Of a stretch of DNA of 23,055 nucleotides, positions 21,895-23,055 are shown in pieces. The stretch is from an uncultured Flavobacterium sp. (GTDB lineage Bacteria > Bacteroidota > Bacteroidia > Flavobacteriales > Flavobacteriaceae). Below the pieces are notes generated by a model. That model was not told the DNA's origin, made no database searches, and worked only from the letters and a program-made list of their open reading frames with translations. Both the position numbers and the translations under genes were made by a program. The stretch is from positions 1-23,055 of the forward strand of contig NZ_CALFIG010000227.1 in NCBI RefSeq assembly GCF_937876455.1. The letters run 5' to 3'. Each line of letters opens with the position of its first letter. Within the stretch, counting starts at the first letter, position 1.

Positions 21895-22458
21895 TTAAAA
21901 CCGATAAATAGCATCTGGTGTTACACAGAAATCCAGCTTAACATCAAGTAAATCAACAGCTTCTAGATGTGATTCAGGGGGAAAAAAAGACAGGCCAATT
22001 TTTATACAATCTGGGCGGCAAGAAGCTAAAAATTTGTCATAAAAACCTTTTCCATAACCTACTCTATTTCCTAATTTATCATAGGCGAGCAAGGGAACAA
22101 AAACAACGTCAATTTTAGCACTTGGCACTTCAATACCATCAATAGGTTCTGGGATTTGGTACTGGTTTTCTTTAATAATAGTCGCATCGGTTAATAAAAA
22201 ATGCGTCATTTCTCTAGTATCAAAATCAGCTTTAGACACCACTACATTTTTATCTTTTCCTGCTAAAATTTGTAAAATGTATTCGGTATTGACTTCTTTT
22301 TGCGAAACAATGGGTAAAAAAATATGGTAAGTAGTTTTATCCCAACAGTCTAGTTTTAATACTTGATTAGCAATTGCTAAACTCTTATCCTCCACTTGGT
22401 CTGTAAGCAATTCTTGTCGCAACAATTTATACTTTTGTCTTACTTCTTTTTTAGTCAT
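21895..22458 (-). CDS. 5-formyltetrahydrofolate cyclo-ligase
   Basis: This 187-residue enzyme converts 5-formyl-THF to 5,10-methenyl-THF using ATP, returning the folate to one-carbon metabolism. The ATP/Mg signature VGYGKGFYDKFL lies at 133-144. The N-terminal KKEVRQKYKLLRQEL helix and VVFVPLLAYDKLGNR (118-132) fit the family. Length is normal. Unusually for Bacteroidota, AAAAAGGAG ends 8 nt before the ATG, resembling a Shine-Dalgarno sequence. The family is often named YgfA, FAU1 or MTHFS. It precedes the four-TM gene on the same strand, with a 68-nt gap that contains a promoter box. Confidence 0.95.
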   Translation of the reverse strand: MTKKEVRQKYKLLRQELLTDQVEDKSLAIANQVLKLDCWDKTTYHIFLPIVSQKEVNTEYILQILAGKDKNVVVSKADFDTREMTHFLLTDATIIKENQYQIPEPIDGIEVPSAKIDVVFVPLLAYDKLGNRVGYGKGFYDKFLASCRPDCIKIGLSFFPPESHLEAVDLLDVKLDFCVTPDAIYRF

Positions 22459-22528
22459 TTTTAAGACTCCTTTTTGCGAATATACTAAAATTATATCTAA
22501 ACTAAACGAGGAACCTTTTTAAAAATAG

Positions 22529-22562
22529 TTGGCCGCGTTTAGATTTAAATTCTATAAATTTG
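22529..22562 (+). promoter_or_regulatory. Probable promoter of uvrC
   Basis: TTG (22529-22531) is followed after 23 nt by TAAATTTG (22555-22562), an exact TAnnTTTG box that ends 21 nt before the uvrC ATG. Confidence 0.6.
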
Positions 22563-22583
22563 TAAAAGAAATAACTCTTTTTC

Positions 22584-23055
22584 ATGACGCTTAATCCCGT
22601 AGAACTTCAAATTCAAACTTTACCCGACAGTCCGGGTGTATACCAATACTATGACAAAGACGGTAAGATTTTATATGTAGGAAAAGCTAAAAACCTTAAA
22701 AAGAGAGTACAATCTTATTTTACAAAACAGCATGATAATTACAAAACAGCAGTACTAGTAAAAAAAATTGTGCACATTAAACACATCGTTGTTCCTACCG
22801 AAACAGATGCGCTTTTACTAGAAAACAATTTAATTAAAAAATTACAACCTCACTATAACGTATTATTAAAGGACGACAAAACCTATCCTTGGATTTGCAT
22901 TAAAAAAGAACCTTTTCCACGCGTTTTTTCGACAAGAAAAATGATTAAAGACGGTTCGGAATATTTTGGCCCTTATACAAATTTCAAAACTGTAAATACA
23001 CTTTTAAATAAATCTAATAAAGTTGTTTATCCCAGTGCGGCTGATGCGAGAGAAC
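22584..23055 (+). CDS. uvrC: Excinuclease ABC subunit C, N-terminal part (cut by window edge)
   Basis: The open frame from the ATG at 22584 runs to the window end, about 157 codons of a protein normally near 600. UvrC makes both incisions in nucleotide excision repair. The GIY-YIG nuclease domain is recognisable: DSPGVYQYYDKDGKILYVGKAK near 15-36, with Tyr31 and Arg41, followed by TETDALLLENNLIKK, which contains the expected catalytic Glu. The segment DKTYPWICI is also typical, as is FGPYTNFKTVNTLL to codon 141. From codon 142 (base 23007) the usual continuation (a helix, then YPLRTC) is replaced by NKSNKVVYPSAADARE, which I cannot match to UvrC. A promoter box lies 21 nt upstream of the start. 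Confidence 0.93.
   Translation, partial: MTLNPVELQIQTLPDSPGVYQYYDKDGKILYVGKAKNLKKRVQSYFTKQHDNYKTAVLVKKIVHIKHIVVPTETDALLLENNLIKKLQPHYNVLLKDDKTYPWICIKKEPFPRVFSTRKMIKDGSEYFGPYTNFKTVNTLLNKSNKVVYPSAADARE

Noticed and set aside
1..23055. Search by eye for tRNA, rRNA, CRISPR arrays, transposases, integrases, toxin-antitoxin pairs or defence genes
   Set aside because: Nothing with the expected structure or motifs was seen. The gene content is ordinary chromosomal housekeeping.

Overview
This AT-rich window (roughly one third G+C by eye) is chromosomal DNA from a member of the Bacteroidota, most likely the family Flavobacteriaceae and possibly Flavobacterium or a close relative. Three things support this. 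Several upstream regions carry the Bacteroidota -7 promoter box TAnnTTTG, some with a TTTG or TTG box 18-23 nt upstream. Shine-Dalgarno sequences are almost absent. Several genes are Bacteroidota-restricted families: an IPExxxVDY-family protein beside pyk, a DUF5686 outer-membrane protein, and a long PurF-type protein beside a PfkB kinase. No rRNA, tRNA, CRISPR array, transposase or phage gene was seen. Almost everything is ordinary housekeeping sequence.

Layout. 1-6893 (+): Mn/Fe superoxide dismutase with its terminator, a DUF5686 outer-membrane beta-barrel protein, an RND/MMPL-type 12-TM transporter, and tyrS. 6894-7123: a non-coding gap that seems to hold a small RNA on the minus strand. 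7124-11716 (-): a long PurF-type amidophosphoribosyltransferase, a PfkB-family kinase, smpB, rnhA and purN. 11717-11955: the divergent purN/acpP intergenic region. 11956-16415 (+): acpP, a structured leader, fabF-rnc (3-nt gap), an IPExxxVDY protein and pyk (3-nt gap). 16467-18263 (-): lepA, sharing a bidirectional terminator with pyk. 18420-19112 (+): secreted SIMPL-domain protein. 19113-19251: an unusual G+C-rich palindrome between two copies of a 15-bp repeat. 19252-20328 (-): dinB. 20419-20886 (+): CYTH protein. 20898-22458 (-): RlpA-like protein, a four-TM His-containing protein and 5-formyltetrahydrofolate cyclo-ligase. 22584-window end (+): uvrC, cut by the window edge.

Functional themes. 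Nucleotide and one-carbon metabolism is represented by the PurF-like protein, purN and the cyclo-ligase. Fatty-acid synthesis (acpP, fabF) is coupled to rnc, as in many bacteria. Translation and ribosome rescue are covered by tyrS, smpB and lepA. DNA maintenance is covered by dinB, uvrC and rnhA, and the envelope by the DUF5686, RND, SIMPL, RlpA-like and 4-TM proteins.

No obviously new multi-gene system is present. The points most worth a second look are: the candidate small RNA at about 6915-6993; the fabF leader with competing hairpins; a promoter box so close to smpB that its mRNA should be leaderless; the palindrome flanked by a duplicated gene end at 19086-19254; changed catalytic or relay residues in RNase III, the RlpA-like protein and the RND transporter; and loss of UvrC similarity in the last 50 bases.
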